DNA of 44,539 nucleotides, taken from the NCBI RefSeq assembly GCF_900111125.1, contig NZ_FOGE01000034.1:1-44539 (forward strand). The letters run 5' to 3'. Position 1 is the first letter of the stretch, and each line of letters starts with the position of its first letter. Positions 16,126 through 24,018 of the stretch are shown one piece after another. Source of the stretch: Sphingobium sp. YR768 (GTDB lineage Bacteria > Pseudomonadota > Alphaproteobacteria > Sphingomonadales > Sphingomonadaceae). A model generated the notes under the pieces. That model was not told the DNA's origin. It searched no databases and saw nothing but the letters and a program-made list of their open reading frames with translations. Made by a program: the position numbers and the translations under genes.

Positions 16126-16806
16126 ATGAGGATTTCTACCCGCATCATGGGCGCAGCCGGTCTGGCCGCGATGCTTGCCACCACCGCCTGCACCACCGAC
16201 CCGCAGACGGGTCAGCGCAGCATTTCCAAGGCCGCGATCGGCGGCATTGGCGGCGCGCTGGGCGGCTATCTGCTGGGCGATCTGGTCGGCGGGCGGCGCG
16301 ACCGCACCGAAAAGATTTTGGGCGCGGGTATCGGCGCGGTCGCAGGCGCGGGCATCGGCGCCTATATGGACGCACAGGAACGCAAGCTGCGCGAACAGAC
16401 GGCCGGCACCGGCGTGGACGTGATTCGCGATGGCGACAATCTGCTGCTGCGCATGCCGTCCGGCATCACCTTCGCCTATAACAAGGCGGACGTGCAGCCC
16501 CAGTTCCAGCCGACCCTGAACGAAGTCGCATCGGTTCTGGCGCAATATCCCAAAACCTATATCGACGTGCTGGGCCACACCGACAGCGACGGCTCCGACG
16601 CCTATAACCAGACGCTGTCCGAACGGCGCGCCCAGTCGGTCGCCGATTATCTGGTGAGCAAGGGCGTGCAGTCGGCCCGCCTCGCCACGCGCGGCTATGG
16701 CGAAAGCCAGCCGATCGCCTCCAACGCGACCGAAGAAGGCAAGGCCGCCAACCGCCGCGTCGAAATCAAGATCGCGCCGGTAACGGAAGGCGACGTGCGC
16801 GGATAA
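16126..16806 (+). CDS. OmpA-family outer-membrane lipoprotein with glycine-zipper segment
   Basis: 226 aa. The lipoprotein signal ends LAAMLATTAC, with lipidated Cys22. Residues 35-80 hold two Gly-rich hydrophobic hairpins (AAIGGIGGALGGYLLGDL and GAGIGAVAGAGIGAYMD), a glycine-zipper type membrane segment. The OmpA C-terminal peptidoglycan-binding domain spans about 105-215, with GHTDSDGSDAYNQTLSERRA and RGYGESQPIASN and the conserved Asp and Arg that grip diaminopimelate. This is the YiaD-like architecture. It tethers the outer membrane to the cell wall. It is monocistronic with a strong terminator. Confidence 0.93.
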   Translation: MRISTRIMGAAGLAAMLATTACTTDPQTGQRSISKAAIGGIGGALGGYLLGDLVGGRRDRTEKILGAGIGAVAGAGIGAYMDAQERKLREQTAGTGVDVIRDGDNLLLRMPSGITFAYNKADVQPQFQPTLNEVASVLAQYPKTYIDVLGHTDSDGSDAYNQTLSERRAQSVADYLVSKGVQSARLATRGYGESQPIASNATEEGKAANRRVEIKIAPVTEGDVRG

Positions 16807-16820
16807 GTGAAAGGGCTAGG

Positions 16821-16860
16821 GCCTGTCCGGAGCGATATTCCGGACGGGCTCTTCCTTTCT
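16821..16860 (+). terminator. Terminator after the OmpA-like gene
   Basis: GCCTGTCCGGA (16821-16831) pairs with TCCGGACGGGC (16839-16849), 11 bp with one G-U and a 7-base loop, followed by TCTTCCTTTCT. A half copy of the CGCCCTGAGCGAACGGG palindrome follows to about 16882. Together they separate this gene from the convergent MarC gene. Confidence 0.8.
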
Positions 16861-16917
16861 GCCCGTCGCCCTGAGCGAACGGGTTGAAAGGCAATCTCAA
16901 CTTAACGCGCGACGCCC

Positions 16918-17538
16918 CTAGAAACTCGCCTTAATCCCGTCGATCACGAACTGCGCGGCCAGAGCGGCTAGCAGCACGCCCAGCAGGCGGGTGATGACCG
17001 CCTCGATCTTGCGGCCCAGCAGCGCCATCAGCGGCCCGGCGGCAAGCAGCGATCCCAGCATCAGCGCCAGCGTCAGCACCACCGCGCCCAGCACCACGGC
17101 GCGCTCCGCCATGCCATTGGCGCGCGACATCAGCAGCATGACGGTGGCGATCGATCCCGGCCCGGCGATCATCGGCATCGCCATGGGGAAGACCGACACA
17201 TCCTCCACATGCGGTTCTTCGGTGCTGATCTTGTTGGCCCGGTCCTCGCGCCGCTGGGTGCGCTTTTCGAACACCATGTCCATCGCGATCATGAACAGCA
17301 TGATACCGCCCGCGATGCGGAAACTGTCGAGCGCGATGCCCAGCACGCCCAGCAACTGCTTGCCCCACAGGGCGAAGACCAGCAGGATCGCCGCCGCGAT
17401 GCCGACCGCGCGGATCGCCATCGCCCGGCGCTGCGCCTGACTGGCGCCGGACGTCAGGCTGGCATAGATGGGCGCGCAGCCCGGCGGGTCGATCACCACG
17501 AACAGGGTGACGAAGGCGGAGAGGAACAGGGCTGTCAT
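16918..17538 (-). CDS. MarC-family integral membrane protein
   Basis: 206 aa with about six membrane segments. Signature parts are LFVVIDPPGCAPIYASLT near the start, FRIAGGIMLFMIAMDMVF in the middle and FPMAMPMIAGPGSIATVMLL, which together define the MarC (UPF0056) family. The family name comes from the mar locus, but a role in multidrug resistance was not upheld and the function is unknown. It is the last gene of the minus-strand operon. Its ATG at 17538 overlaps the stop of the gene before as ATGA, so translation is coupled. Confidence 0.92.
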   Translation of the reverse strand: MTALFLSAFVTLFVVIDPPGCAPIYASLTSGASQAQRRAMAIRAVGIAAAILLVFALWGKQLLGVLGIALDSFRIAGGIMLFMIAMDMVFEKRTQRREDRANKISTEEPHVEDVSVFPMAMPMIAGPGSIATVMLLMSRANGMAERAVVLGAVVLTLALMLGSLLAAGPLMALLGRKIEAVITRLLGVLLAALAAQFVIDGIKASF

Positions 17539-18173
17539 GATCCGGCCTTCACCTCATCATCGATCACGGTTTCATAAGTGGTGCCGGTCCATATCTTCAC
17601 GGTGACGCGGCGGCTATTGTCGGCGGCGACATCGGCGCTCCAGACCAGACTTTCGTCGGGCGGCGGCGGGGCACCCTTCACCGGCGGGCCTTCGGGGCGC
17701 GGGCCGCCCTTGCAGGTGGCGACCTTGCCGGTCAGGAATTCAGGGGCTTCCCGCGCGGTGGCGAGCGTGTCGCCATGGTCGAGAATCCAGTGCCAGCGCC
17801 CCTTCTTGTCGCGGCGCCACAGGGTGGTGAAATAGCCGACCGAGCCGTCCGGCCGCTTCCAGTTGCCGGTGCTGGCGGCCAGATTGCCGTCGCAGGAGAC
17901 ATAGACGATCGAAGGCGACCATGTCACCGATGCAGGCGGATCGGCCTGTTTGCGCAACCAGTCCTGCGCCAGCACCTTCTGCGGCACGAACATCACCGCA
18001 TCGTCAGCGGCGGTTTCGCGAAAGGCGGTCCATTGCCCCTTCTGCTGCGCCAGCCGGTTGAAGGCGATTTCCGCGGCGATCACGCTGCTGGGATCGGGCT
18101 GGAACCGCAGCGGCGGCTTCGCAGCAACCAGTGCCACGGCCGCCAATGTCAGCAGGGCCAGCCGCGCCTTCAC
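17535..18173 (-). CDS. Exported NTF2-like (SnoaL/DUF4440-type) protein
   Basis: 212 aa, GTG start at 18173 overlapping the folD stop as GTGA. The signal peptide MKARLALLTLAAVALVAA is followed by an alpha+beta domain (about 25-150): SVIAAEIAFNRLAQQKG, FRETAADDAVMFVPQ, and STGNWKRPDGSVGYFTTLWR with KGRWHWILDHGD. This matches the cone-shaped NTF2/DUF4440 fold. A proline-rich stretch (PRPEGPPVKGAPPPPDE) and a C-terminal strand pair follow. It is probably periplasmic. Catalytic function is unknown, and the link with folD and MarC is unexplained. Confidence 0.75.
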   Translation of the reverse strand: MKARLALLTLAAVALVAAKPPLRFQPDPSSVIAAEIAFNRLAQQKGQWTAFRETAADDAVMFVPQKVLAQDWLRKQADPPASVTWSPSIVYVSCDGNLAASTGNWKRPDGSVGYFTTLWRRDKKGRWHWILDHGDTLATAREAPEFLTGKVATCKGGPRPEGPPVKGAPPPPDESLVWSADVAADNSRRVTVKIWTGTTYETVIDDEVKAGS

Positions 18174-19066
18174 AGACCCTCGGGCTTTGCAAAGCCCGCG
18201 CGGGCATGGGCGGCGACCAGCGTATTGCGCAGCAGCACCGCGATCGTCATCGGCCCGACGCCGCCGGGGACCGGGGTGATGGCGCGGACATGGGCCAGCG
18301 CTTCGGCCGTGGCGACGTCACCGACGATGCGGCTCTTGCCCTCATCCTCCACATCGGCGACGCGGTTGATGCCGACGTCGATCACGGTCGCGCCCGGCTT
18401 GATCCATTCGCCCTTGACCATTTCCGCGCGGCCCACGGCGGCGACGACGATGTCGGCGCGGTGGACGACGCTGGCCAGATCATGGGTGCGGCTGTGCGCG
18501 ATGGTGACGGTCGCGTTTTCGGCCAGCAGCAGCTGCGCCATGGGCTTGCCGACGATGTTGGAGCGGCCGACGACGACAGCCTCCAGCCCGGACAGGTCGC
18601 CCAGTTCATCCTTCAGCAACATGATGCAGCCCATCGGCGTGCAGGGCACCAAAGCCTCCTGCCCCGTGGCCAGGCGGCCGGCATTGACGACATGGAAGCC
18701 GTCCACATCCTTGGACGGGTCGATCGCGGCGATCACGGCGGCTTCGTCAATATGTTTGGGCAGCGGCAACTGCACCAATATGCCGTCGATCCGGTCATCC
18801 TGATTCAGTTCCTCGATCAGGTCGAGCAGGTCGTCCTCGCCGATGCTGTCCGGGCGCTTGAATTCGAAGCTGTCCATGCCGACCGCGACGGTCATCTTGC
18901 CCTTGGATCGGACATAGACGCTGCTGGCCGGGTCTTCGCCCACCAGCACCACGGCCAGACCCGGCTTGCGCCCGGCCCGCTCCACGAAGCCGGTGACGCC
19001 AATGGCAATCTTGTCGCGCAATCCTGCCGCGAACGCCTTGCCGTCGATGAGCTTGCCGATGGTCAT
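18170..19066 (-). CDS. folD: Methylenetetrahydrofolate dehydrogenase / cyclohydrolase
   Basis: 298 aa, the usual length. A bifunctional cytoplasmic enzyme interconverting 5,10-methylene- and 10-formyl-tetrahydrofolate with NADP. Key sites are the catalytic Tyr/Lys of SVYVRSKGKM near 50, ILVQLPLPKHID near 95, DVDGFHVVNAGRL near 120, the Rossmann motif VVVGRSNIVGKPMA near 160-173 and PVPGGVGPMTIAVLL near 268. The frame remains open upstream, but the ATG at 19066 gives the conserved N-terminus and overlaps the DUF167 stop as ATGA. It supplies the formyl donor for PurN, whose gene is about 10 kb away. Confidence 0.96.
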   Translation of the reverse strand: MTIGKLIDGKAFAAGLRDKIAIGVTGFVERAGRKPGLAVVLVGEDPASSVYVRSKGKMTVAVGMDSFEFKRPDSIGEDDLLDLIEELNQDDRIDGILVQLPLPKHIDEAAVIAAIDPSKDVDGFHVVNAGRLATGQEALVPCTPMGCIMLLKDELGDLSGLEAVVVGRSNIVGKPMAQLLLAENATVTIAHSRTHDLASVVHRADIVVAAVGRAEMVKGEWIKPGATVIDVGINRVADVEDEGKSRIVGDVATAEALAHVRAITPVPGGVGPMTIAVLLRNTLVAAHARAGFAKPEGL

Positions 19067-19386
19067 GTCACTTCTACCCAATTTTCGAGGAGGCCGGTCA
19101 GGCGCGCCAGAGCGCCGCCACCGCCGATGATCCGCAGCCGCTTTAGCCGGTTGGTGTCGCCCGATTCCAGCAAAATCGCGCCCCTGGGCCAATCCAGCCG
19201 TTTCGACAGTAGCGCGATCAGCGCATCATTGGCACGCCCCTTTTCCGGCACGGCGCGGACACGGGCGGACAGCCAGTGCGCGCCATGCGCATCGGTCCAG
19301 CTGCCGCCTATGTCTTCCTTCGCCGATCCGGGGGTCAGCCGGACGCTCAGCAGCAGGTCGTCGCCCGCCTGCGTCCAGACGCTCAC
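19063..19386 (-). CDS. DUF167/YggU family protein
   Basis: 107 aa from a GTG at 19386 that overlaps the yggT stop (GTGA). Family landmarks are LLLSVRLTPGSAKEDIGG, LSARVRAVPEKGRANDALIALL and LESGDTNRLKRLRIIG. The YggU fold is a small alpha/beta domain of unknown function, commonly next to yggT as here. Cytoplasmic. Overlap on both sides shows tight operon organisation. Confidence 0.9.
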   Translation of the reverse strand: MSVWTQAGDDLLLSVRLTPGSAKEDIGGSWTDAHGAHWLSARVRAVPEKGRANDALIALLSKRLDWPRGAILLESGDTNRLKRLRIIGGGGALARLTGLLENWVEVT

Positions 19387-19670
19387 ATCAGGAAGAGCGG
19401 CGGCAGGATCGCGCGGCGGATGATGACGATGCCGATCAGCACGACCATGGGCGACAGGTCGAGCGCGCCCAGATCGGGCATGATCCGGCGGATCGGCGCA
19501 TAGATGGGCGCGGTGATCCGGTCGAGCGCGACCCAGATGGCGCGCACGAAATCATTGGACAGGTTAACGATGTTGAAACCGACCAGCCAGCTCATGACGC
19601 CATGGGCGATAACGATCCACAGCAGCACGGTCAGCAGGATGTCGATGATCTGATAGAGCGCGTAGGCCAC
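19383..19670 (-). CDS. YggT-family membrane protein
   Basis: 95 aa from a GTG at 19670. A TTG at 19682 extends the frame by four codons, but GGAG lies 6 bases ahead of the GTG and inside that extension, so the GTG is preferred. Two membrane segments are visible: IIDILLTVLLWIVIAHGVM and SPMVVLIGIVIIRRAILPPL. Between them TAPIYAPIRRIMPDLGALDL carries the typical P-x-R-R-x-x-P motif. YggT proteins are linked to cell-shape and osmotic roles in other bacteria. First gene of yggT-DUF167-folD-NTF2-like-MarC. Confidence 0.9.
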   Translation of the reverse strand: MAYALYQIIDILLTVLLWIVIAHGVMSWLVGFNIVNLSNDFVRAIWVALDRITAPIYAPIRRIMPDLGALDLSPMVVLIGIVIIRRAILPPLFLM

Positions 19671-19802
19671 AGGGGTCTCCAAATATGCGTGAAGGCCGCT
19701 CTAGCCGAAGAGGCCGCACCGCGACAACTATGGTGCGACGCAAAATCCACCAACGGCCGCGCAAATTCTGCCAAAGCCCTGAGAAGGCGGCTATAGGGCC
19801 GC

Positions 19803-20327
19803 ATGGACTTTCGAGATGCAACACCCGCCGACGCCCCGCTGATCGCCGCCATCCATGTGGCAAGCTGGCGCATCGCCTATGCCCATATCATGGACCCCGC
19901 CTGGCTGGCCGACGCGATAGAGGCGGAACGACTGGCGACATGGACGCAGCGGCTGGAGTCGCCGGCGCCGGGCCAGCGCGTCATTCTTGCGGAGCGGGAT
20001 GGCGAGCCGGTCGGCTTTACCTGCGTCATAGGCGGGTCCGATCCGATATGGGGCACGCTGGTAGACAATCTGCATGCGCTGCCCGGTGCAAAGGGCGGCG
20101 GCATCGGCACGGCACTGCTGGATCAGGCGGCCCGGTGGGCGCTGGCGGGCTGGCCGGATGCGGGCCTGTTCCTGTGGTGCTACACCGACAATGTCGCGGC
20201 GCGTGGCTTTTATGCAGCGCGCGGCGGCGTGGAGGTCGAGGACTGGGACAAGCCCGGTCCTGACGGGCAAACGCTGCCGGAAAAGCGGATCGCGTGGCGT
20301 GATCCGGGCGTGCTGGTCCGCTCATAA
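19803..20327 (+). CDS. GNAT-family N-acetyltransferase
   Basis: 174 aa. It starts MDFRDATPADAPLIAAIHVA, a standard GNAT N-terminus. AERDGEPVGFTCVIGGSD forms beta strand 4, the acetyl-CoA loop is GAKGGGIGTALLDQAARWA (Q/R-x-x-G-x-G/A variant), and NVAARGFYAARGGV is motif B. The acceptor substrate is unknown. Divergent from yggT across 120-130 bases that must hold both promoters. No neighbour suggests a toxin partner, so an amino acid, peptide or small-amine acetylase is more likely. Followed by a palindromic element. Confidence 0.88.
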   Translation: MDFRDATPADAPLIAAIHVASWRIAYAHIMDPAWLADAIEAERLATWTQRLESPAPGQRVILAERDGEPVGFTCVIGGSDPIWGTLVDNLHALPGAKGGGIGTALLDQAARWALAGWPDAGLFLWCYTDNVAARGFYAARGGVEVEDWDKPGPDGQTLPEKRIAWRDPGVLVRS

Positions 20328-20330
20328 CCT

Positions 20331-20452
20331 CCCCTCCCTTTCAAGGGAGGGGCCGGGGGTGGGTGCGATTGCACAGCAATCGCTCTGCCCTCTCAATGAC
20401 GCAGGCTCGCTCCGCTCGCATCCACCCCTAACCCCTCCCTAAAAGGGAGGGG
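20331..20452. repeat. Double-hairpin palindromic element, CCCCTCCC family (no gene inside)
   Basis: The left hairpin CCCCTCCCTT..AAGGGAGGGG (20331-20352) is followed by CGGGGGTGGGTGCGA. The right side has TCGCATCCACCCCTA and a hairpin CCCCTCCCT..AGGGAGGGG (20432-20452). The two halves form one large inverted repeat, with an inner hairpin GCGATTGC-ACA-GCAATCGC (20365-20383). The plan is the same as at 32227-32700, which carries a DUF559 gene between its halves. Confidence 0.8.
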
Positions 20453-20464
20453 AATGGATAGGAC

Positions 20465-21370
20465 CTACTTCCGCACCAACGTACCCGCACCCCGGTCAGT
20501 GAAGATTTCCAGCAGCATCGCGTGCGGCACCCGGCCGTCGAGGATGACGGCGGCGTCCACCCCGCCCTCGACCGCGCGGACGCAGGTTTCCAGCTTCGGG
20601 ATCATGCCGCCGCTGATCGTGCCGTCCGCCTGCAACAATTCGATCGCCGCCGGATCGAGATCGGTCAGCAGATTCTTGTCCTTGTCCAGCACGCCGGCCA
20701 CGTCGGTCAGCAGGAAGAAGCGCGACGCCTTCAGTTCCGCGGCGATCGCCCCGGCCATGGTGTCGGCATTGACATTATAGGTGTGGCCATCGGTGCCGAT
20801 GCCCACCGGCGCGACGACCGGAATGATGCCGTCCTGCGCCAGCGTGTCGAGAATGCGGCGATCGACCGACACCGGATCGCCCACGAAGCCCAGATCGACA
20901 TTGCGTTCTATCCCGGAATTGGGGTCCGCCTCGCGCTTGCCCAGCACCTTTTCGCACAGGACCAGGCCACCATCCTTGCCGGAGATACCGACCGCCCGGC
21001 CACCCGCGCCAGCGATCCAGCCGACGATTTCCTTGTTGATGGAACCGGCCAGCACCATTTCGGCGATCTTGGCGGTTTCCGCGTCGGTGACGCGCAGGCC
21101 GCCGACGAACTGGGATTCGACGCCCAGCTTCTTGAGCATCGCGCCGATCTGCGGCCCGCCGCCATGGACGACGACGACATTGATGCCCACCGCCTTCATC
21201 AGGACGACGTCTTCGGCGAAGTCGCGCGCCGCTTCGGGATCGCCCATGGCGTGGCCGCCATATTTCACGACGAAGGTCTTGCCGGCATATCGCTGCATAT
21301 AGGGCAGCGCCTCGACAAGGGTTTCGGCCTTCGCGAGGAGCGCGGGATCAGGGGCGTGCTTGCTGTTCAT
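20465..21370 (-). CDS. argB: N-acetylglutamate kinase
   Basis: 301 aa from the ATG at 21370. An ATG four codons upstream (MRARMNSK) cannot be excluded, and neither has a clear ribosome-binding site. It phosphorylates N-acetylglutamate, the second step of arginine synthesis. Motifs: TFVVKYGGHAMGD (phosphate loop), VVVVHGGGPQIGAML, GGLRVTDAETAKIAEMVLAG (substrate Arg) and FLLTDVAGVLDKDKNLL (ATP site), ending with ISGGMIPKLETCVRAV. It has the cyclic-type N-terminal helix (LVEALPYMQRYAGK) seen in arginine-inhibited enzymes, suggesting feedback control. No other arg gene is nearby. Confidence 0.96.
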   Translation of the reverse strand: MNSKHAPDPALLAKAETLVEALPYMQRYAGKTFVVKYGGHAMGDPEAARDFAEDVVLMKAVGINVVVVHGGGPQIGAMLKKLGVESQFVGGLRVTDAETAKIAEMVLAGSINKEIVGWIAGAGGRAVGISGKDGGLVLCEKVLGKREADPNSGIERNVDLGFVGDPVSVDRRILDTLAQDGIIPVVAPVGIGTDGHTYNVNADTMAGAIAAELKASRFFLLTDVAGVLDKDKNLLTDLDPAAIELLQADGTISGGMIPKLETCVRAVEGGVDAAVILDGRVPHAMLLEIFTDRGAGTLVRK

Positions 21371-21421
21371 GCGCGCGCGCATAAGACCAAAGGGCCGTGG
21401 GGGCAAGTTTGGAAGAAAATT

Positions 21422-21563
21422 GTTCGCGCAGAGGCGCAGAGAGCGCGGAGGATATGGACGAGCGGCAAAGCCGCTCTTTTCAACATGCGCCTGATGTAAA
21501 CAGCAGGCTGTAAAGAGGCCTTCGGCGCGCTCTTCTCTGCGCACTCTGCGCCTCTGCGCGAAC
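21422..21563. repeat. 142-bp palindromic element with 20-bp perfect ends
   Basis: GTTCGCGCAGAGGCGCAGAG (21422-21441) is repeated exactly in inverted orientation at 21544-21563. Inside is a hairpin GAGCGGC-AAA-GCCGCTC followed by TTTT (21460-21480), terminator-like on the plus strand. It fills the gap between the queuosine-precursor transporter gene and argB, both on the minus strand. Confidence 0.8.
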
Positions 21564-21568
21564 CAATA

Positions 21569-22240
21569 TTACCGATCCAGTCGCCGCCCCAGGCCAACCA
21601 GCAGATAGATGACCGGCGGCACGAGAATGGCCGACAGCAGCACCTTGGCCATCATCTGGCCCATCAGCAGTTCGCCGATCGGGAAAACGCCATAGAAGGC
21701 GATGGTCACGAACAGCAATGTGTCGACAATCTGGGAAAGGATGCTGGCCAGCGCCGCGCGCATCCACAACAGGCGGCTGCCCTCCCGCCCCTTTAGCGCG
21801 GCGAACAAGGTGACGTTCAGCGTCTGCGAAATGCCATAGGCGATGATCCCGCCTAGCCAGATGCGCGGCGTGCCGCCCATCATCATCGCGAAGGCCTTGG
21901 CCCGCTCCGGGTCCATATCCCCGGCCGGGGGGGCTGCCAGCACCACGATCGACAGCAGGATCGATGCGATCAGCGGCAGGAAGCCGATCTGCACCAGCCG
22001 GTTGGCGACGGCGCGGCCATGCAATTCGGCGACCGCGCTGGAAATGGTGACGAGCAACAGGAAGGCGAAGATGCCCGCCTCCACCGCCAGCGGCCCCAGC
22101 CCCACCATCGGCCCGATCGCGGAGAGGGGGCCGAGCGCCACCTGCTTGTTCCCCAGCACGCCCGCGATGCAGACCATGCCGCCATAGAAGATGGAAAAGA
22201 AGAAGAGCGAACGGCTGATGGGCGCGGGCGTGGAAGTCAT
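21569..22240 (-). CDS. Queuosine precursor transporter (VUT/YhhQ family)
   Basis: 223 aa with about six membrane segments. Family landmarks: FYGGMVCIAGVLGNKQVAL near the start, FAFLLLVTISSAVAELHGR, WLGGIIAYGISQTLNVTLFA and ILSQIVDTLLFVTIAFYGVF. YhhQ proteins import 7-cyano-7-deazaguanine or 7-aminomethyl-7-deazaguanine for queuosine in tRNA. The ATG at 22240 follows AAGGCGG. No que gene or preQ1 riboswitch is seen in the window. The 5' side (22241-22311) and the palindrome beyond show no gene. Confidence 0.88.
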   Translation of the reverse strand: MTSTPAPISRSLFFFSIFYGGMVCIAGVLGNKQVALGPLSAIGPMVGLGPLAVEAGIFAFLLLVTISSAVAELHGRAVANRLVQIGFLPLIASILLSIVVLAAPPAGDMDPERAKAFAMMMGGTPRIWLGGIIAYGISQTLNVTLFAALKGREGSRLLWMRAALASILSQIVDTLLFVTIAFYGVFPIGELLMGQMMAKVLLSAILVPPVIYLLVGLGRRLDR

Positions 22241-22311
22241 CGGCCGCCTTTACCGGCATTTACGCGGCGGGGGAAGATGCGGACTGGCGTCGCGGCGCCA
22301 ACCTCCTCCAC

Positions 22312-22457
22312 CGTCATGCTGAACTTGTTTCAGCATCCATCGTGCAGCATCCTCCGCCTTTGCGGAGGTGCGATCATGGCGACTATTCTGCCTACCGCAC
22401 CTCCGCCAGTTCCAGCGCGAATGGAGAAATGGATGCTGAACCGAGTTCAGCATGACG
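22312..22457. repeat. 146-bp inverted repeat, GTCATGCTGAAC family
   Basis: The left arm 22312-22340 (CGTCATGCTGAACTTGTTTC, then AGCATCCAT) is inverted at 22429-22457 with two mismatches over 29 bases. A CCTCCGC..GCGGAGG hairpin lies inside. It is intergenic between ppx and the transporter gene, with no coding sequence in it. Confidence 0.8.
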
Positions 22458-22494
22458 AATTCGTAGATATAGCCGTTCGCAGGACGTTCCCGCC

Positions 22495-24012
22495 CTATCC
22501 CCCCAGCAACTGATATTTCACGCCCATCGCCTGCGCCAGATTGCGCAACCGGCGCTCCACCGCTTCGCCATAGAGGTCGGCATCCTCACCGCGCAGATTG
22601 AGGACGATACGTTCCTCCTCCCGCTCCAGATGCGACACCGCCAGCGGCCCTTCCACCCCGCCCGACAGGCGCTGGGCCAGACGGATGGCCAGACCCCAGA
22701 GCGCGGCGCGGCGCAACGCGTCAGGGGAAGCGATGCGATCAAGGTCGAGCGGCGCGGCCAGGCCGCCGCCGAAATGCGTATGCAGCGCCTGCGCCAGCAT
22801 GGCCCGTTCGGCCGCCGTGATGCCGACCCAATTGCTGTGCAGCGCGATCTCCACGCCGCGTTCGGCGCGGAAGTCCGGATTCGCCCGCCAGCTGACATCG
22901 GCGAGCAGACAGGCAGCGCGGCGGATGCGGCGCGCGGCGGCGTCATCATCGGGAAAGAGCGGCGCGATCCAGCGGTCGATCCGGTCGCCATGGCCCCGGA
23001 AGCGCGCCTGCGCCTCCCCTTCCGCCTCGGCCGCGACCAGCAGCGGATCATGCGCGCGAATATCGGGCGGCAAGGCTTCGTACAGCAGTCCTTCGCGCAG
23101 ACCATAGGCCGACACGACCATGCGGCTGGATTTCAACTGCCGCACCACGACCGACAGCAAAGCGGTCGCATCGGGCAGCGTCGGCACACGCGATCCGGTC
23201 ATCGCCGGGATCTGCTTCAACCGGGTGCGGTCGACATGGGAAACGATGCGGGTGAGCTGCTCCGCGCGCGCAGCGGTCATTTCATATTGATGGACGACCG
23301 GCAGCGGAAAGCTGGTCAACTGCATGTCGAAGCGGGCGAGCGCACGCCACGATCCGCCGACCAGATAGAAAGGCAGGTCAGGCTCGGACTTCCAGCCAGC
23401 CTTTTCCAGCATCCGGGCGACGGTGCGCTCCAATATGCGCGGCCCTTTCGCGCGGATCTGCGGCAGACGCAGCACGCCCAGCGGCAGCGAGATCGTCTGT
23501 TCGACCCGCCCCTTGCGGATGCGCGCCAGCTCCAGACTGCCACCGCCCAGATCGCCGACAATGCCATCCGCATCGGGAATGCCGGACAGCACGCCCATCG
23601 ACGCACCGATCGCTTCCTGCGCGCCGGTCAGCAGTTCGACGGTCAGGCCCAGCGCCTTGGCGCGGGCGATGAAGTCCGGCCCGTTGGTCGCGTCCCGCAC
23701 CGCCGCCGTGGCAACGCAGCGAATGTCCGTCACCTTCATCGCGCGACACAGATGCACGAAGCGGCCAACGGCGCGCAGGCCGCGCTCCATGGCTTCCGGC
23801 TCGATCGCGCCGGTCTTCGCCAGCGATGCGCCCAGCCCGGCCATCACCTTTTCATTGAAAAGGATGAAGGGGATGCGGCGCGGCCCGTCATAGACGACCA
23901 GACGCACGCTGTTGGAACCAATGTCGATGATGGCGGTGCGCGCATGCGCCGGTTCAGGCGACGTCGCCATGGTTTCGGCGACGGCGCGAACACGGCTCAG
24001 CATCGAATTCAT
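22495..24012 (-). CDS. ppx: Exopolyphosphatase (Ppx/GppA family)
   Basis: 505 aa. An actin-like ATPase fold in two halves: AIIDIGSNSVRLVVYDG (phosphate 1), ATAAVRDATNGPDF, TGAQEAIGASMGVLSG and GIVGDLGGGSLELARI (phosphate 2), then a helical HD-type C-terminal region from about 320. It removes terminal phosphate from polyphosphate and may hydrolyse pppGpp. It directly follows ppk with a 6-base gap, so synthesis and breakdown of polyphosphate are in one transcript. The start is the ATG at 24012, with another in-frame ATG three codons later. Last gene of the operon. Confidence 0.95.
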   Translation of the reverse strand: MNSMLSRVRAVAETMATSPEPAHARTAIIDIGSNSVRLVVYDGPRRIPFILFNEKVMAGLGASLAKTGAIEPEAMERGLRAVGRFVHLCRAMKVTDIRCVATAAVRDATNGPDFIARAKALGLTVELLTGAQEAIGASMGVLSGIPDADGIVGDLGGGSLELARIRKGRVEQTISLPLGVLRLPQIRAKGPRILERTVARMLEKAGWKSEPDLPFYLVGGSWRALARFDMQLTSFPLPVVHQYEMTAARAEQLTRIVSHVDRTRLKQIPAMTGSRVPTLPDATALLSVVVRQLKSSRMVVSAYGLREGLLYEALPPDIRAHDPLLVAAEAEGEAQARFRGHGDRIDRWIAPLFPDDDAAARRIRRAACLLADVSWRANPDFRAERGVEIALHSNWVGITAAERAMLAQALHTHFGGGLAAPLDLDRIASPDALRRAALWGLAIRLAQRLSGGVEGPLAVSHLEREEERIVLNLRGEDADLYGEAVERRLRNLAQAMGVKYQLLGG

Positions 24013-24018
24013 CGCCGG

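Noticed and set aside
20331..20452. CRISPR-like array
   Set aside because: The repeats are inverted hairpins, not regularly spaced direct repeats with unique spacers.
22241..22311. preQ1 riboswitch before the queuosine precursor transporter
   Set aside because: The leader is short and GC-rich and lacks the small H-type pseudoknot with an A-rich tail.
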